NCBI GenBank assembly: GCA_037893245.1
Contig: JBAIAA010000699.1
Coordinates: 372,001 to 436,000 of the forward strand
Direction: 5' to 3'
Length of the DNA stretch: 64,000 nucleotides
Source of the DNA: Crossaster papposus
Lineage: Eukaryota > Echinodermata > Asteroidea > Velatida > Solasteridae
The notes beneath the pieces are model-generated. The model was not told where the DNA came from. It ran no database searches and worked only from the letters and a program-made list of their open reading frames with translations. A program made the translations under genes and the position numbers. Each line of letters starts with the position of its first letter. Within the stretch, counting starts at the first letter, position 1. Below are positions 23,598 through 35,938 of the stretch, piece after piece.

Positions 23598-24058
23598 TAT
23601 ATATAATGTTATTACTAACAGTAACATACTGTTCTTCTTACATTCTTTCACAGTTTCCCTTTTTGTGTGAAGTTTTACTATTTTGAAATTTAGTGGAATT
23701 TATCAGCTCAGAAACTTTATTAGGCTTTTACTTTTGAACAGTTTTGCTCAAAAACTGTTGTTTTTCAAAACCACTGTAATCTTAACATCATTCTTATTAA
23801 ATAATATTATTCACATTAATTCAAAACAAATGTTTCATTCCTGCTCGCCTAATTGTTTTCGATTCGCCTTGTTTATTTCTAAAGTAAATTATTTTCAATA
23901 TAACATAAAGTTAATACTAGGTATTACTATTAGGGGGCCTATTAAGTTTGTTATATTTTATATACAAATCCTATAGCATAGGCTATGCTTTTCCAGTGGT
24001 TTTTATTTTATAATATTTATTATTTCGCATGATGAAATAAACAGGCATACGAGTTACT

Positions 24059-24165
24059 GGCCTCTAGTTATCGGCTTTTTAACATTTGGACATCATCTGG
24101 CATCATCTATATAGCGCCAGATGATGTCCAAATGTAAAAAAATTGATAACTAGAGCCAGTACTAA
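24059..24165. repeat. Palindrome of about 105 bp
   Basis: Arms include CTCTAGTTATCGGC... and ACATTTGGACATCATCTGGC with a short loop TCATCTATATAG. May be a very short MITE. Confidence 0.7.
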
Positions 24166-24730
24166 CTCGGTCTAGCATACACGGAGTATTTAAGAAGTAA
24201 AAATGTAGAAATTAGATGAACTTAGACATGGAGAGTAAAAAGGCAAGAAATGGCAATTAATAATGTAACCCTTAATAGTTGTACTAAGTAGGATCATATA
24301 GTCATACTAGTGTTTTTCCCCACCTATAGGCTATTGTCATAATACTAGTTTGAGAATTCCACTTTCCAGATGTCGAATCTCCCAATCATGAGCTATAGAG
24401 CTGACATTCTTAAGCTACCCCAGGTTCAGGATAGGTTGAGAAAATAGGTCAGAATCATAGAGCTTTTCTTTATTATACAGCTCTCTATCAATCATGTTGC
24501 ACTTGCAGAGTACAAAGTTGAAAGTACAATGTACACCATGGAGGAATAAGGAGTGTACACATTGTACTACAAATGTTAACATCATCATGACAGTTCTAGA
24601 GCCAGGCGTTTGCAAGACAACCGGATACCGCCCGTTCACGGAAGTGATGATCGGACATCATCGCCGCACATAAATTTGTTTCACTTTCTTTATCCATAAA
24701 AACCAAAAACAAAGTACAAGCCAACTTACA

Positions 24731-24800
24731 TGCCTCCTTCGTCGACGAAACTTGATCCAGTAAACTGACGCTCACTCAGGTTCACCCTCACTCTCTCAGT
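24731..24800 (-). other. Putative non-coding first exon of TIR-HEAT 1
   Basis: A consensus donor (CAT|GTAAGTTGG, minus strand, GT at 24730-24729) precedes the long intron before the ATG exon. The 5' boundary is not defined. Confidence 0.4.
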
Positions 24801-24885
24801 AAACCGTCACTAGCCACGCCTTATTACGTAATTTATAATTTATATTGCAAAACCGGAAAAAAAATCTGGGCAAACTTGGATCCGC

Positions 24886-25005
24886 GTCAAGCTATCACCA
24901 AATTCGGCACCACACCACATTCAACGCCACCTTCGGCGTCGTACATGTACTACGTTGCACTGTAACTACGGTGCTCCGTAACGGACATTCACTTCAAAGA
25001 AAACA
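24886..25005 (-). promoter_or_regulatory. Upstream block of TIR-HEAT 1, matched upstream of TIR-HEAT 2
   Basis: Read on the minus strand it has TCTTTGAAGTGAATGTCCGT, TACGGAGCACCGTAG and GGTGATAGCTTGACGCGGA. The same words in the same order occur on the plus strand at 35939-36050, upstream of TIR-HEAT 2. It is either shared promoter DNA from an inverted gene duplication or a dispersed repeat. Confidence 0.5.
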
Positions 25006-25027
25006 ATATATATTACTGATAATAGAT

Positions 25028-28000
25028 CCATAAATTCATCCACATTTACTTCCGCGTCAGTTTATTGGGCTTTATTTTCCCTTCGTACAAAATCCAACAA
25101 AACCACAAAGTAAAAAAAGAAAATAACAAAAAATACAAAAAAATATAAACTAAAAAAATACGGAGGATTCGAACCCACAACCTTTGGACATGGAGGCTGG
25201 TACATTATCCATCAGAGTACCGCATATCGTTAACCTAATTCAATGAACTCCGTCTGATATCTACACACTATACCAGAGTCATGAAAAGCTGCCGTATATA
25301 CAAACAATTCCATACACATTTAGGTCCATGCATAAATTCATCCACATTTACTTCCGCGTCAGTTTAATGGGATTAATTTCCCCTTCGTAAAAAATCCACC
25401 AAAACCACAAAGTAGAAAAGTAAAAAAAATAAAAAAAAAATAATAATAATATAATAATAATAATACTAAGGATTCGAACCCACAACCTTTGGACAAGGAG
25501 GCTCACATTATCCATCGGGGTACCGCATATCGTTAACTTAATCCAATGAACTCCGTCTGATATCTACACACTACCAGAGTCATGAAAAGCTGCCGTATAT
25601 ACAAACAATTCCATACACATTTAGGTCCATAAATTCATCCACATTTACTTCCGCGTCAGTTTAATGGGATTAATTTTCCCTTCGTACAAAATCCACCAAA
25701 ACCACAAAGTAAAATGGAAAAGAAAAAAAAAGGAAAAAAATAAAACATACTGAGAATTCGAACCCACAACCATTGGACTAGGAGACTGGTACATTATCCC
25801 TCAGAGTACAGCATATCGTTAACCTAATTCAATGAACTCCGTCTGATATCTACACACTATACCAGAGTCGTGAAAAGCTGCCGTATATACACACAATTCC
25901 ATTCACATTTAGATCCATAAATTCATCCACATTTACTTCTGCGTCAGTTTTGTGGGCTTTATTTTCCCTTCGTACAAAATCCAACAAAACCACAAAGTAG
26001 AAAAAGAAAATAACAAAAAATACCAAAAAATATAAACTAAAACAATACTGAGGATTCGAACCCACAACCTTTAGACATGGGGGCTGGTACATTATCCATC
26101 AGAGTACCGCATATCGTTAACTTAATCCAATGAACTCCGTCTGATATCTATACACTACCAGATTCATTACAAGTTGCCGAATTTATTTTACAGTACAACT
26201 ATTTTACAATCATGCACACCCTATATGCAACAATAACAATTATCCACAAAATTCTATACACATTTAGATCCATAAATTCATCCACATTTACTTCCGCGTC
26301 AGTTTATTGGGCTTTATTTTCCCTTCGTAAAAAATCCACCAAAACCACAAAGTAGAAAAAAAAAATATTAATAATACTGAGGATTTGAACCCACAACCTT
26401 TGGACAAGGAGGCTAGTACATTATCCATCAGAGTACCGCATATCGTTAACTTAATCCAATGAACTCCGTCTGATATCTACTCACTACCAGAGTCATGAAA
26501 AGCTGCCGTATATACAAACAATTCCATACACATTTAGGTCCATAAATTCATCCACATTTACTTCCGCGTCAGTTTAATGGGATTAATTTTTCCTTCGTAC
26601 AAAATCCACCAAAACCACAAAGTAGAAATGGAAAAGAAAAAAAAAGTAAAGAAAAAAACCCCGAAAGATTCGAACCCACAACCTTTGGACAAGGAGGCTG
26701 GTACATTATCTATCAGGGTACCGCATATCGTTAACTTAATCCAATAAACTCCGTCTGATATCTACTCACTACCAGAGTCATGAAAAGCTGCCAAATTGTA
26801 CAACAATTAACAACTGTTTTTAGTAATGCACACTGTATGCAACAATTTAACAACCGAGCACAAAACTCCATACACATTTAGGTAAATAAATTCATCCACA
26901 TTTACTTTCGCGTCAGTTTATTGGGCCGTATTTTTCCCTCGTACAAAATCCACCAAAACCAAAAGAAAAAATGGAAAAGAAAAAAAAAAGTAAAGAAAAA
27001 AAACATAGGGAGGGTTCGAACCCACAACCTTTGAACAAGGAGGCTGGTACATTATCCATCGGGGTACCGCATATCGTTAACTTAATCCAATGAACTCCGT
27101 CTGATATCTATACACTACCAGAGTCATGAAAAGCAGCCGTATATACAAACAATTCCATACACATTTAGGTCCATGCATAAATTCATCCACATTTACTTCC
27201 GCGTCAGTTTAATGGGATTAATTTCCCCTTCGTAAAAAATCCACCAAAACCACAAAGTAGAAAAGTAAAAAAAAATAAAAAATAATAATAATAATAATAA
27301 TAATACTGAGGATTCGAACCCACAAACTTTGGACAAGGAGGCTCACATTATCCATCAGGGTACCGCATATCGTTAACTTAATCCAATGAACTCCGTCTGA
27401 TATCTACTCACTACCAGAGTCATGAAAAGCTGCCAAATTGTACAACAATTCCATACACATTTAGGTCCATAAATTCATCCACATTTACTTCCGCGTCAGT
27501 TTAATGAGATTAATTTCCCCTTCGTAAAAAATCCACCAAAACCACAAAGTAGAAAAGTAAAAAAAAACAATATTAATAATAATAATAATAATAATACTGA
27601 GGATTTGAACCCACAACCTTTGGACAAGTAGGCTCACATTATCCATCAGAGTACCGCATATCGTTAACTTAATCCAATGAACTCCGTCTGATATCTATAC
27701 ACTACCAGAGTCATGAAAAGCAGCCGTATATACAAACAATTCCATACACATTTAGGTCCATGCATAAATTCATCCACATTTACTTCCGCGTCAGTTTAAT
27801 GGGATTAATTTCCCCTTCGTAAAAAATCCACCAAAACCACAAAGTAGAAAAGTAAAAAAAAATAAAAAATAATAATAATAATAATAATAATACTGAGGAT
27901 TCGAACCCACAAACTTTGGACAAGGAGGCTCACATTATCCATCGGGGTACCGCATATCGTTAACTTAATCCAATGAACTCCGTCTGATATCTACTCACTA

Positions 28001-29365
28001 CCAGAGTCATGAAAAGCTGCCAAATTGTACAACAATTCCATACACATTTAGGTCCATAAATTCATCCACATTTACTTCCGCGTCAGTTTAATGAGATTAA
28101 TTTCCCCTTCGTAAAAAATCCACCAAAACCACAAAGTAGAAAAGTAAAAAAAAACAATATTAATAATAATAATAATACTGAGGATTTGAACCCACAACCT
28201 TTGGACAAGTAGGCTCACATTATCCATCAGAGTACCGCATATCGTTAACTTAATTTAATGAACTCCGTTAGATATCTACACACTACCAGAGTCATGAAAA
28301 GCTGCCGTATATACAAACAATTCCATACACATTTAGGTCCATAAATTCATCCACATTTACTTCCGCGTCAGTTTAATAGGATTAATTTTCCCTTCGTACA
28401 AAATCCACCAAAACCACAAAGTAGAAATGGACAAGAAAAAAAAAGTAAAAAAATAAAACATACTGAAAATTCGAATTCACAACCATTGGACTAAGAGACT
28501 GGTACATTATCCCTCAGAGTACAGCATATCGTTAACCTAATTCAATGAACTCCGTCTGATATCTACACACTATACCAGAGTCATGAAAAGCTGCCGTATA
28601 TACACACAATTCCATTCACATTTAGATCCATAAATTCATCCACATTTACTTCCGCGTCAGTTTATTGGGCTTTATTTTCCCTTCGTACAAAATCCACCAA
28701 AACCACAAAGTAGAAAAAGAAAATAACAAAAAAGTAAAGAGCAAAAGCCCGAAGGATTCGAACCCACAACCTTTGGACAAGGAGGCTGGTACATTATCCA
28801 TCAGGGTACCGCATATCGTTAACTTAATCCAATAAACTCCGTCTGATATCTACTCACTACCAGAGTCATGAAAAGCTCCCAAATTGTACAACAATTTACA
28901 ACCGTTTTACAGTAATGCACACCGTATGCAACAATTTAACAACCGAGCACAAAACTCCATACACATTTAGGTCCATAAGTTCATCCACATTTACTTTCGC
29001 GTCAGTTTATTGGGCCGTATTTTTCCCTCGTACAAAATCCACCAAAACCAAAAGAATAAATGGAAAAGAAAAAAAAAAGTGAAGAAAAAAAAACATAGGG
29101 AGGGTTCGAACCCACAACGTTTGGACAAGGAGGCTGGTACATTATCCATCGGGGTACCGCATATCGTTAACTTAATCCAATGAACTCCGTCTGATATCTA
29201 CACACTACCAGAGTCATCAAAAGCTGCCGTATATACAAACAATTCCATACACATTTAGGTCCATAAATTCATCCACATTTACTTCCGCGTCAGTTTAATG
29301 GGATTAATTTCCCCTTCGTAAAAAATCCACCAAAACCACAAAGTAGAAAAGTAAAAAAAATAAAA

Positions 29366-29398
<33 letters not shown>

Positions 29399-30370
29399 GA
29401 GGATTCGAACCCACAACCTTTGGACAAGGAGGCTCACTTTATCCATCGAGGTACCGCATATCGTTAACTTAATCCAATGAACTCCGTCTGATATCTACAC
29501 ACTACCAGAGTCATGAAAAGCTGCCGTATATACAAACAATTCCATACACATTGAGGTCCATAAATTCATCCACATTTACTTCCGCGTCAGTTTAATGGGA
29601 TTAATTTTCCCTTCGTACAAAATCCACCAAAACCACAAAGTAGAAATGGAAAATAAAATTTAAAAAAAAAATAATAATAATAATAATAATATTACTGAGG
29701 ATTCGAACCCACAACCTTTGGACAAGGAGGCTGGTACATTATCCATCAGAGTACCCCATATCGTTAACTTAATCCAATGAACTCCGTCTGATATCTACAC
29801 ACTACCAGAGTCATTAAAAGTTGCCGAATTGTACAACCTTTTACAACCAGAATCGTGAAAAGGCGAAGTATATACACACATTTTCGTACACATTTAGGTC
29901 CATAAATTCATCAACATTTTCTTCCGCGTCAGTTTATTGAGCTTTATTTTCCCTTAGTACAAAATCCACCAAAACAACAAAGTAGAAAAGGAAAATAACA
30001 AAAAAGTTAAGAAAAATAATCAGACGGAGGATTCGAACCCAGAACCCCTGGACTTTATTTCCCCTTCGTAAAAAATCCACCCAAACCACAAAGTAGAAAA
30101 GTTAAAAAAGAAAAAAAAAAATAATAATAATAATAATAACAATACAAATAAATCCGGAGGATTCGAACCCACAACCTTTGGACAAGGAGGCTGGTACATT
30201 ATCCATCAGAGTACTGCATATCGTTAACTTAATCCAATTAACTCCGTCTGGCTTGACACTACCACTACCAGAGTCAGGAAAAGGTGTCGTGTACACAAAC
30301 CTCCATACACAGTTATGTCATAAATTCATCTACATTTTCTTCCGCGTCAGTTTATTAAATACGAATGAAA
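25028..30370. repeat. Satellite: about 17 monomers of 290 or 340 bp, each with a tRNA-like segment
   Basis: Monomers start with CATAAATTCATCCACATTTA near 25028, 25326, 25627, 25915, 26270, 26540, 26881, 27172, 27470, 27762, 28053, 28340, 28628, 28970, 29262, 29562, 29900 and 30308. Most are about 290 bp; four are about 340 bp because of an extra AT-rich block (CAACAATTTAACAACCGAGC type). Each has a conserved part (CTTCCGCGTCAGTTTA, CCACCAAAACCACAAAG), an A-rich and AAT-repeat tract, then a segment containing GGATTCGAACCCACAACC and TACATTATCCATCAG. On the minus strand that segment reads like a tRNA with a perfect B box. The pair 27172/27470 is almost repeated by 27762/28053, a two-monomer higher-order repeat. 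Frames crossing the array are not genes. Confidence 0.92.
25152..25232 (-). other. tRNA-Arg(CCU)-like segment of the satellite monomer (example; about 18 in the array)
   Basis: On the minus strand: GTAC arm, A-box-like CTGATGGATAATG, second GTAC arm, loop CCTCC, then GGTTGTGGGTTCGAATCC. Box spacing equals that of a real tRNA and the string follows animal tRNA-Arg(CCU) closely, but the anticodon stem does not pair and there is no acceptor stem. T-rich sequence follows the B box at once, as at a Pol III stop. Other copies lie near 25470, 25758, 26056, 26385, 26668, 27017, 27308, 27603, 27897, 28183, 28470, 28756, 29104, 29402, 29701, 30032 and 30159. Confidence 0.6.
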
Positions 30371-30560
30371 TGTAATGCGAATTTTTCACTATGTTTGCAC
30401 TGACAAATCTAAATTCAATCATGGATGACTGGTTGAAGGACAACCAACATATTGGTTATGAATGACCAATAGATTGGTTGATACCTTGGTTACAAGCTCA
30501 ACCAATATGACTGGTTGACGGACAACCAACGCATTGGTTACGCTTTAACCAACACATTTT

Positions 30561-30940
30561 TTAAAGGGATCGTATACGTTTGGTAATTGGAACCCACTGT
30601 TTGTTTCAATCCTATATAGTTATAGATATATACCATAAAACTAACCTGTCAACATTTCATTTAAAAAGGTGGTAGCGATTTTGAGATATTGCCGAAAATC
30701 TAGAGCGGTTATGTCCACGCAGAAAGAATAATCTGCATTGGAATACACAGTCTGAGAAACGTCACTGCAGTAACGCTTCTCAGATTCAATTTTTTTGGGA
30801 TAAAAAGTGATATGTTTTTCCATAACCGCAGTACTTCAAAGTGAAAAGTTTCTAAAATTGCATTATACTATCCAAAGCTGCCGTACTCCTTACCAAGTAA
30901 GTTTGTATTGCTATTCATTTTTTGAGTAATTAATATTATG
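30561..30940 (+). mobile_element. MITE-3 (TTAA), right end lost
   Basis: Left TTAA then AGGGATCGTATACGTTTGG. The interior matches 37292-37698, but the right inverted repeat has been replaced by an AT microsatellite. Confidence 0.75.
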
Positions 30941-31909
30941 GATAATATATATATATATAAAGATATAATACATATACATCTGTACATTTATTGATGAATG
31001 TGGGGCACACCCCAAATTGAAAAATGTGAGCGCGTTGCGCGAAAACTTTAACGGCGTGGGGTCCGGGGCCGCTTAAGGGCCCCGGGAAATTTTGGATTCT
31101 ATATGCTTTGTGGTGCAATCTGAGGCGATTCCTGGCCTCTTTCCTCTGATTTTTTTAGCAAAAGTTTTCAAGATTATATGGAGATAAAAAGGGGAATTAT
31201 GCAGATTATAAATATAGTATAACTATATTAAAGTTTATATATGAATGTGGGCCACACCCAAAACTGGAACATGCGAGAATATATATAAATATTTATAGAA
31301 AAACTGTCGCTAACAACCAACCAACTAACATTCTTACACAAGGTAGTTAACAACATAAACATTCATCCAGATATACTGCAATAAAATGGTAATTGGCGGG
31401 AGGGGACATTACTGGTAATTCAATGGCCACATGTCCACCAGGCGCGGGATTATTTATTCAACCACGATGCCACTGCCAGGTAGTCCGAGTATCCGAGGTT
31501 AACGGAGCCAGTTGATACCATGGAGCTATAGCTCCATGGTGATACCAACGAGCGGCTAGATGCGCGCCAGGCGGGTTCAGGTTGTCCTCTGCGGATAACA
31601 CCAATGTCCGTCCGGCCTCGCTCTCCCGTTGCGAGTAGAGACCCTGAGAGGGCTTTATGTGCATGGACAATTTGAACGGGTGTGGGTCGCCATCTGGGGT
31701 TCCATGGATTGATAACTTTTTTTAGTCAGTATTATATTAATATGCCAAGAATTAGACAGCAGATCCTCCGATCCGATCCTCCTTCCTTCCTTTTCTCCAC
31801 CTCCCCTCTTTTCCCCCACCCCCCATTTTTTTCTTTTTTTTACTCATTTTACCCGGGGGGCACGTGCCCCCGCGGCCCACCCCTGGATCCGCGCCTGGAT
31901 ATGTATATA

Positions 31910-32300
31910 TATTTTGAAGTGGAACAGACGACTATTGTCGATTGTTAATTAACTGCACGGACGGTGATTTAACGTGCAAACTGACTTGTGAAAACAATGA
32001 GCTTTACTTTTGTGTAGTGAAAGTACGTTGCGAAGTTCACAAACATACCTTTCACTGTGAAAGGTATGTTTGTGAACTTGCCAACGTGCAGTGTAGGGGA
32101 CCCCGCTTGCAAATTGACCTGTAATTTCCAAATCCATTTCAATGCCACCCTAGGACTTTTACAACTACTAGATAATGAATAGATTATGACGATTTGTAAA
32201 TATCTTGAACTTTTCTATGCATAGTTTTCCTGTAATTTGTTATCAAATCACGGGATCAACATTTGTGCGGTGTCACGATTACCGCATACAAACACGTAGC
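31910..32300 (+). repeat. Dispersed repeat R, copy 1
   Basis: Shares GTGAAAACAATGAGCTTTAC, GGGGACCCCGC, AATTGACCTGTAATTTCCAA and GTGTCACGATTACCGCA with the inverted copy at 35565-35890 and, for the second half, 32571-32790. It carries an extra 33-bp-arm hairpin at 32022-32090 not present at 35.8 kb. Confidence 0.7.
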
Positions 32301-32495
32301 CTAATATACACGGATACGCGCGTTGCTGGGCGGGGTTTGTTCGTAGAAATGCCTCTCATTTTTAAACCGATTACGGTGCCATCCTAAATGTTTTACAAAT
32401 TTGAGGATAGAATCCACTGAAGATGCTACGTCAATATCATCCAGTTTCCATGTGTAGTTTTCCCGCCAAAGGTCGAGCAACTCCAGCACTCCAAA
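32301..32495 (-). pseudogene. Unidentified coding-like segment, left arm of an inverted repeat
   Basis: The minus-strand frame contains LELLDLWRENYTWKLDD and SSVDSILKFVKHLGW. The plus-strand segment at 32802-32960 encodes a diverged copy. I do not recognise the family. Retained W, Y and acidic positions suggest it was once coding, but there is no promoter, start or splice evidence. Confidence 0.35.
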
Positions 32496-32570
32496 TAATA
32501 TGAGTTACGCGTTTCTGGACGGGGTACGTTCGTGAAAATGCCTCTCATTTCTACCATGTATAGGCTGCGT

Positions 32571-32790
32571 GCGTTTGTATGCGGTAATCGTGACACCATT
32601 TTGATCCCGTGATTTGACGATAAATTACAGAAAAACTATACATAGCAAGTTCAAGATTTCTACAAATCGTATTAACCTATTTCTTATGTATAAGTTGTAA
32701 AAATTCCAGGGTGGCATCGAAATGGATTTTAAAATTACAGGTCAATTTGCAAGCGGTGTGTTGGCTCTGGTGTGTCGCTCCACATAATAC
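32571..32790 (-). repeat. Dispersed repeat R, copy 2 (inverted)
   Basis: Begins GTATGCGGTAATCGTGACAC and runs through AGGGTGGCATCGAAATGG to AATTACAGGTCAATTTGCAA. With copy 1 it makes a large imperfect palindrome centred near 32540. Confidence 0.7.
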
Positions 32791-32801
32791 ATGTAGTTTG
32801 A

Positions 32802-32960
32802 ACATGGTGCTGGAGTTCCTCGACTTTTGGCGCAAAAACTACACATGGAAAGTGGATGAGATTGACGCAGCATCTTCAGTGGATTCTACCCCCAATTTGT
32901 CCAAAGTTTAGGGTGGCATCATAATCGGTTTAGAAATTAGAGGCATATTTACGAACATAC
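32802..32960 (+). pseudogene. Unidentified coding-like segment, right arm of the inverted repeat
   Basis: The frame reads MVLEFLDFWRKNYTWKVDE followed by IDAASSVDS, then stops. It aligns with the minus-strand frame at 32301-32495 with mostly conservative changes. Confidence 0.35.
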
Positions 32961-34609
32961 AAGAGTAATTTTTATTTCTTATTTATACAAACTAATTCCC
33001 AGTCACAAGGCAGACTGAATTGATCCTGTTAATGCCACCTACAATACCTGTCTCCTGTGGTTTTCAAACACCTAAAAAAAACAAAATTATTTTCTTCTGT
33101 TAAATAAAAAACCTAAAACTAGTCTAAATTTACAGAAAGAATATTATGTTTGCTTACAAAGTACACAGTTACTTAGACTTGGTGCCAAGTCGGTAATAGC
33201 GGTCCACTCGGTATAGGTTGGGAGGTTGCGGTTGCCTCGTACCCAATGTGCAGAGTTCGAAGTTAATTTCGCAACTCGGCACGTTACTAGTCTTAAACCA
33301 GCCGTGCCGATGAATTTCGACTGAAATTCACGGATAAAACCCGACTATCTAACGACTTGTCTTCAAGTCTAACAGTTACTCAGTATGCATATACCCCCGC
33401 TCTAAAATAATTATTCTCATCACTAAAATTCAATTTGGTTAATGAATGTTCATTATTTTGTTTAAACGCAAACAATTTTCCGATTGTGGACGTCTGTAAT
33501 ACATGTATTGTCTGTATAAGGGCATCTCTTTATATTTCTATGGTTCTTATATTGTTTGCCTTTGAAGTTGGGCTGGTCGGTCCCAAAAAAAATACGGGAA
33601 AAAAAGAAGTTCCACCTGATTAGATGGATAAACAAAATGAGAAGTGCGTATATACATGACTCTCCAATTTTGTTAAATGCAGTGTGTTTATTATGAATTG
33701 TATCACTGCATAAACAAAGTTTATTTTTACCAAGATGCAGTTGACTTCTGCACAATTCAGCTCACTAATGAGTAATATACTGGCTGTAGTGGCAGTCGTG
33801 CCATACCAGTATTAGGTACAATATAAGGTATCTATTGAATTGGGACAACACAATGCATCCTTTCATCTTCTGGGATTTCACCGATTGTTATACATGTACG
33901 CTATATTTTGTGTATAAACAAACCACTTTCAATAGCGTATATCATATAACACAGAGCCGTATTGTATAAATTTACTATTCATTTTTTTGTTTATTTGCTA
34001 ATTTCTTGGGTGAATGGGGTTCTAGAGAGGGAAATGAGAACCACATAAATAAAAAGGGCCGTCCTAATAAACACATCACTTTCTTATAAGATAAACCCGC
34101 CCTGCGAGAGCCAAATTATTTTCCAAAGGCCTATTTGATTTTATAACTAAATGTTTCAACGACCAAGGGCATAATGATCCTAAAAAATTGCTCTAAAATT
34201 CATATAAAATTGTCATTACCCTTCTAATCTAATTCAATCATGTTTATAGTATTACAATTCTAGTATACTAACATCTGGAAAGTCATGCATGGTCATGATG
34301 GTATACTTATAATATTTTATATGCAACTCTTTATTTCTTATTTTTTTTATAAAGATACCTTTCACAACATTTAATGTCCCAGTTGTATTCTTTCTTTAGC
34401 TGATACTGGTATTATTTTCTACCTGATAACAAATGTGATATAGCACTATTTAATTTCAGATCCCATTTACAAATGCGTCGTCGGGGAACTACATAATTAT
34501 TTTCGCCATTTTCAAACTATAGATTTTACATTAATGAATTCGCGACTGGTAACATTTTTTCACCAAACGGTTCTGTTCTGCATCTATTTAAATATTATTG
34601 GCGTACATT

Positions 34610-34755
34610 TGTACGACATTTCTGCGCCGATTTCTGCGATATTGAAAATTTTATCGCACATTTCTGCGCAGAAATGTGCGATACAATCCGCAATATCGCA
34701 GAAATCGGCGCAGAAAATGTGCGATTAAATCTGTAATATCGCAGATAAAATGCGA
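34610..34755. repeat. Palindrome with ATTTCTGCG words
   Basis: CGACATTTCTGCGCCGATTT is mirrored by AAATCGGCGCAGAAAATGTG across a centre near 34675, giving arms of about 55 bp; a further CGCAGA/CGATAAAATC repeat follows. No frame of interest. Confidence 0.75.
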
Positions 34756-35564
34756 TAAAATCTGGTTGCGGGAGGCCCAAAGAGCATCATGTTGCGCGGA
34801 ATGTTAGAAGAAGGAAAAGTGTAAAGTATTTTAAATGTATATATTTCGCCCTTTGTACCTATTGCTGCCATGTCATCGTATATGTATGTGGTTATCTCCG
34901 AACTCGAGCGATATAAGTCAAACATGAACTACCCCTTAGTTTGACCCGAGTTATAGGGTGCGACCTGTTTTGTGTGCCTAAAGGGAAGTGCGACCTGTTG
35001 TTTATCCTAACCGTGTAATGTATAATCGTTTATCTCTGCACTCGAGCGATAAAAGTCAAACACTAAAAAATACAAAAATAGAAGGTATACATTATAACAT
35101 TGTTGCTTTATTGACATAATCTCTCACACAGTACTTTGATTAGTCTTTGTACGTTTGATTTTATTCCCCAATATTGTTTGCAACTTATATCGCTGTCCTC
35201 AATGTAACCTAAAAGTATGAAATATGATAATGGATTACTGTAAGAATGACTAACAGAGGTGACTCTTTTCTACCAAAGGAACAAGATTATTATGTTTAAT
35301 ACAGTAGTTTGTCTGAAACTATTAGTTTTTAATCATCAATGTCTTCCTCGTTATCTTTCTGTTCGTCCTGAGACCAGTTTAGGTATACTGGTCTCAGGTT
35401 CGTCTTGCTGGAACAGTCCGTTAAATTTGGCCGTGAAGCATTACTCGGCTCAGGGCTTTTTTTTATTTCCCGACGCCTTTGTTTACTTTTTTTTCTCTAA
35501 ATCTTCCACAATATCTTGATGCGTGTCATTATATCTTTCATAATAATATTGGCATAATAGTGTG

Positions 35565-35890
35565 TTGCGGTAATCGTGACACCGCACAAATTTTGATCCC
35601 GAGATTTGACAATAAATTACAGGAAAACTATGGTTAGAAAGATATTTACAAATCGGCATAATCTATTCAGTATCTACTTTGTAGTAGTTGTGAAAATCCT
35701 AGGGTGGCATCTAAATGGATTTGGAAATTACAGGTCAATTTGAAAGCGGGGTCCCCTACAAGTTCACAAACATATCTTTCACTACACAAAAGTAAAGCTC
35801 ATTGTTTTCACAAGTCAGTTTGCACGTTCAATCACCGTCTGTAAAGTTAATTAACAATCGACAGTCGTCGTCTGTCCCACTTCAAAATAA
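35565..35890 (-). repeat. Dispersed repeat R, copy 3 (inverted)
   Basis: Starts TGTTGCGGTAATCGTGACAC and ends GACAGTCGTCGTCTGTCCC; reverse-complement match to 31910-32300 without the local hairpin insertion. Confidence 0.7.
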
Positions 35891-35938
35891 AAATAGGAAA
35901 CAGAATTAACAGAATAGTAATATCAGTATTATATATTT

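Larger units (their letters stand above)
21640..24730 (-). other. 5' intron of TIR-HEAT 1
   Basis: Between the ATG exon and the putative first exon near 24.73 kb. It holds two MITEs (22187-22605 and 23237-23597) and a palindrome (24059-24165); the rest is AT-rich with no frame I would support. Confidence 0.5.

Noticed and set aside
25152-30240. A cluster of genuine tRNA genes
   Set aside because: The anticodon stem does not pair and no acceptor stem can be formed, although the A and B boxes are kept. Treated as tRNA-derived satellite.
31458-31670. 70-aa minus-strand frame
   Set aside because: No recognisable domain, no splice or promoter context; composition matches the surrounding GC-rich block only.
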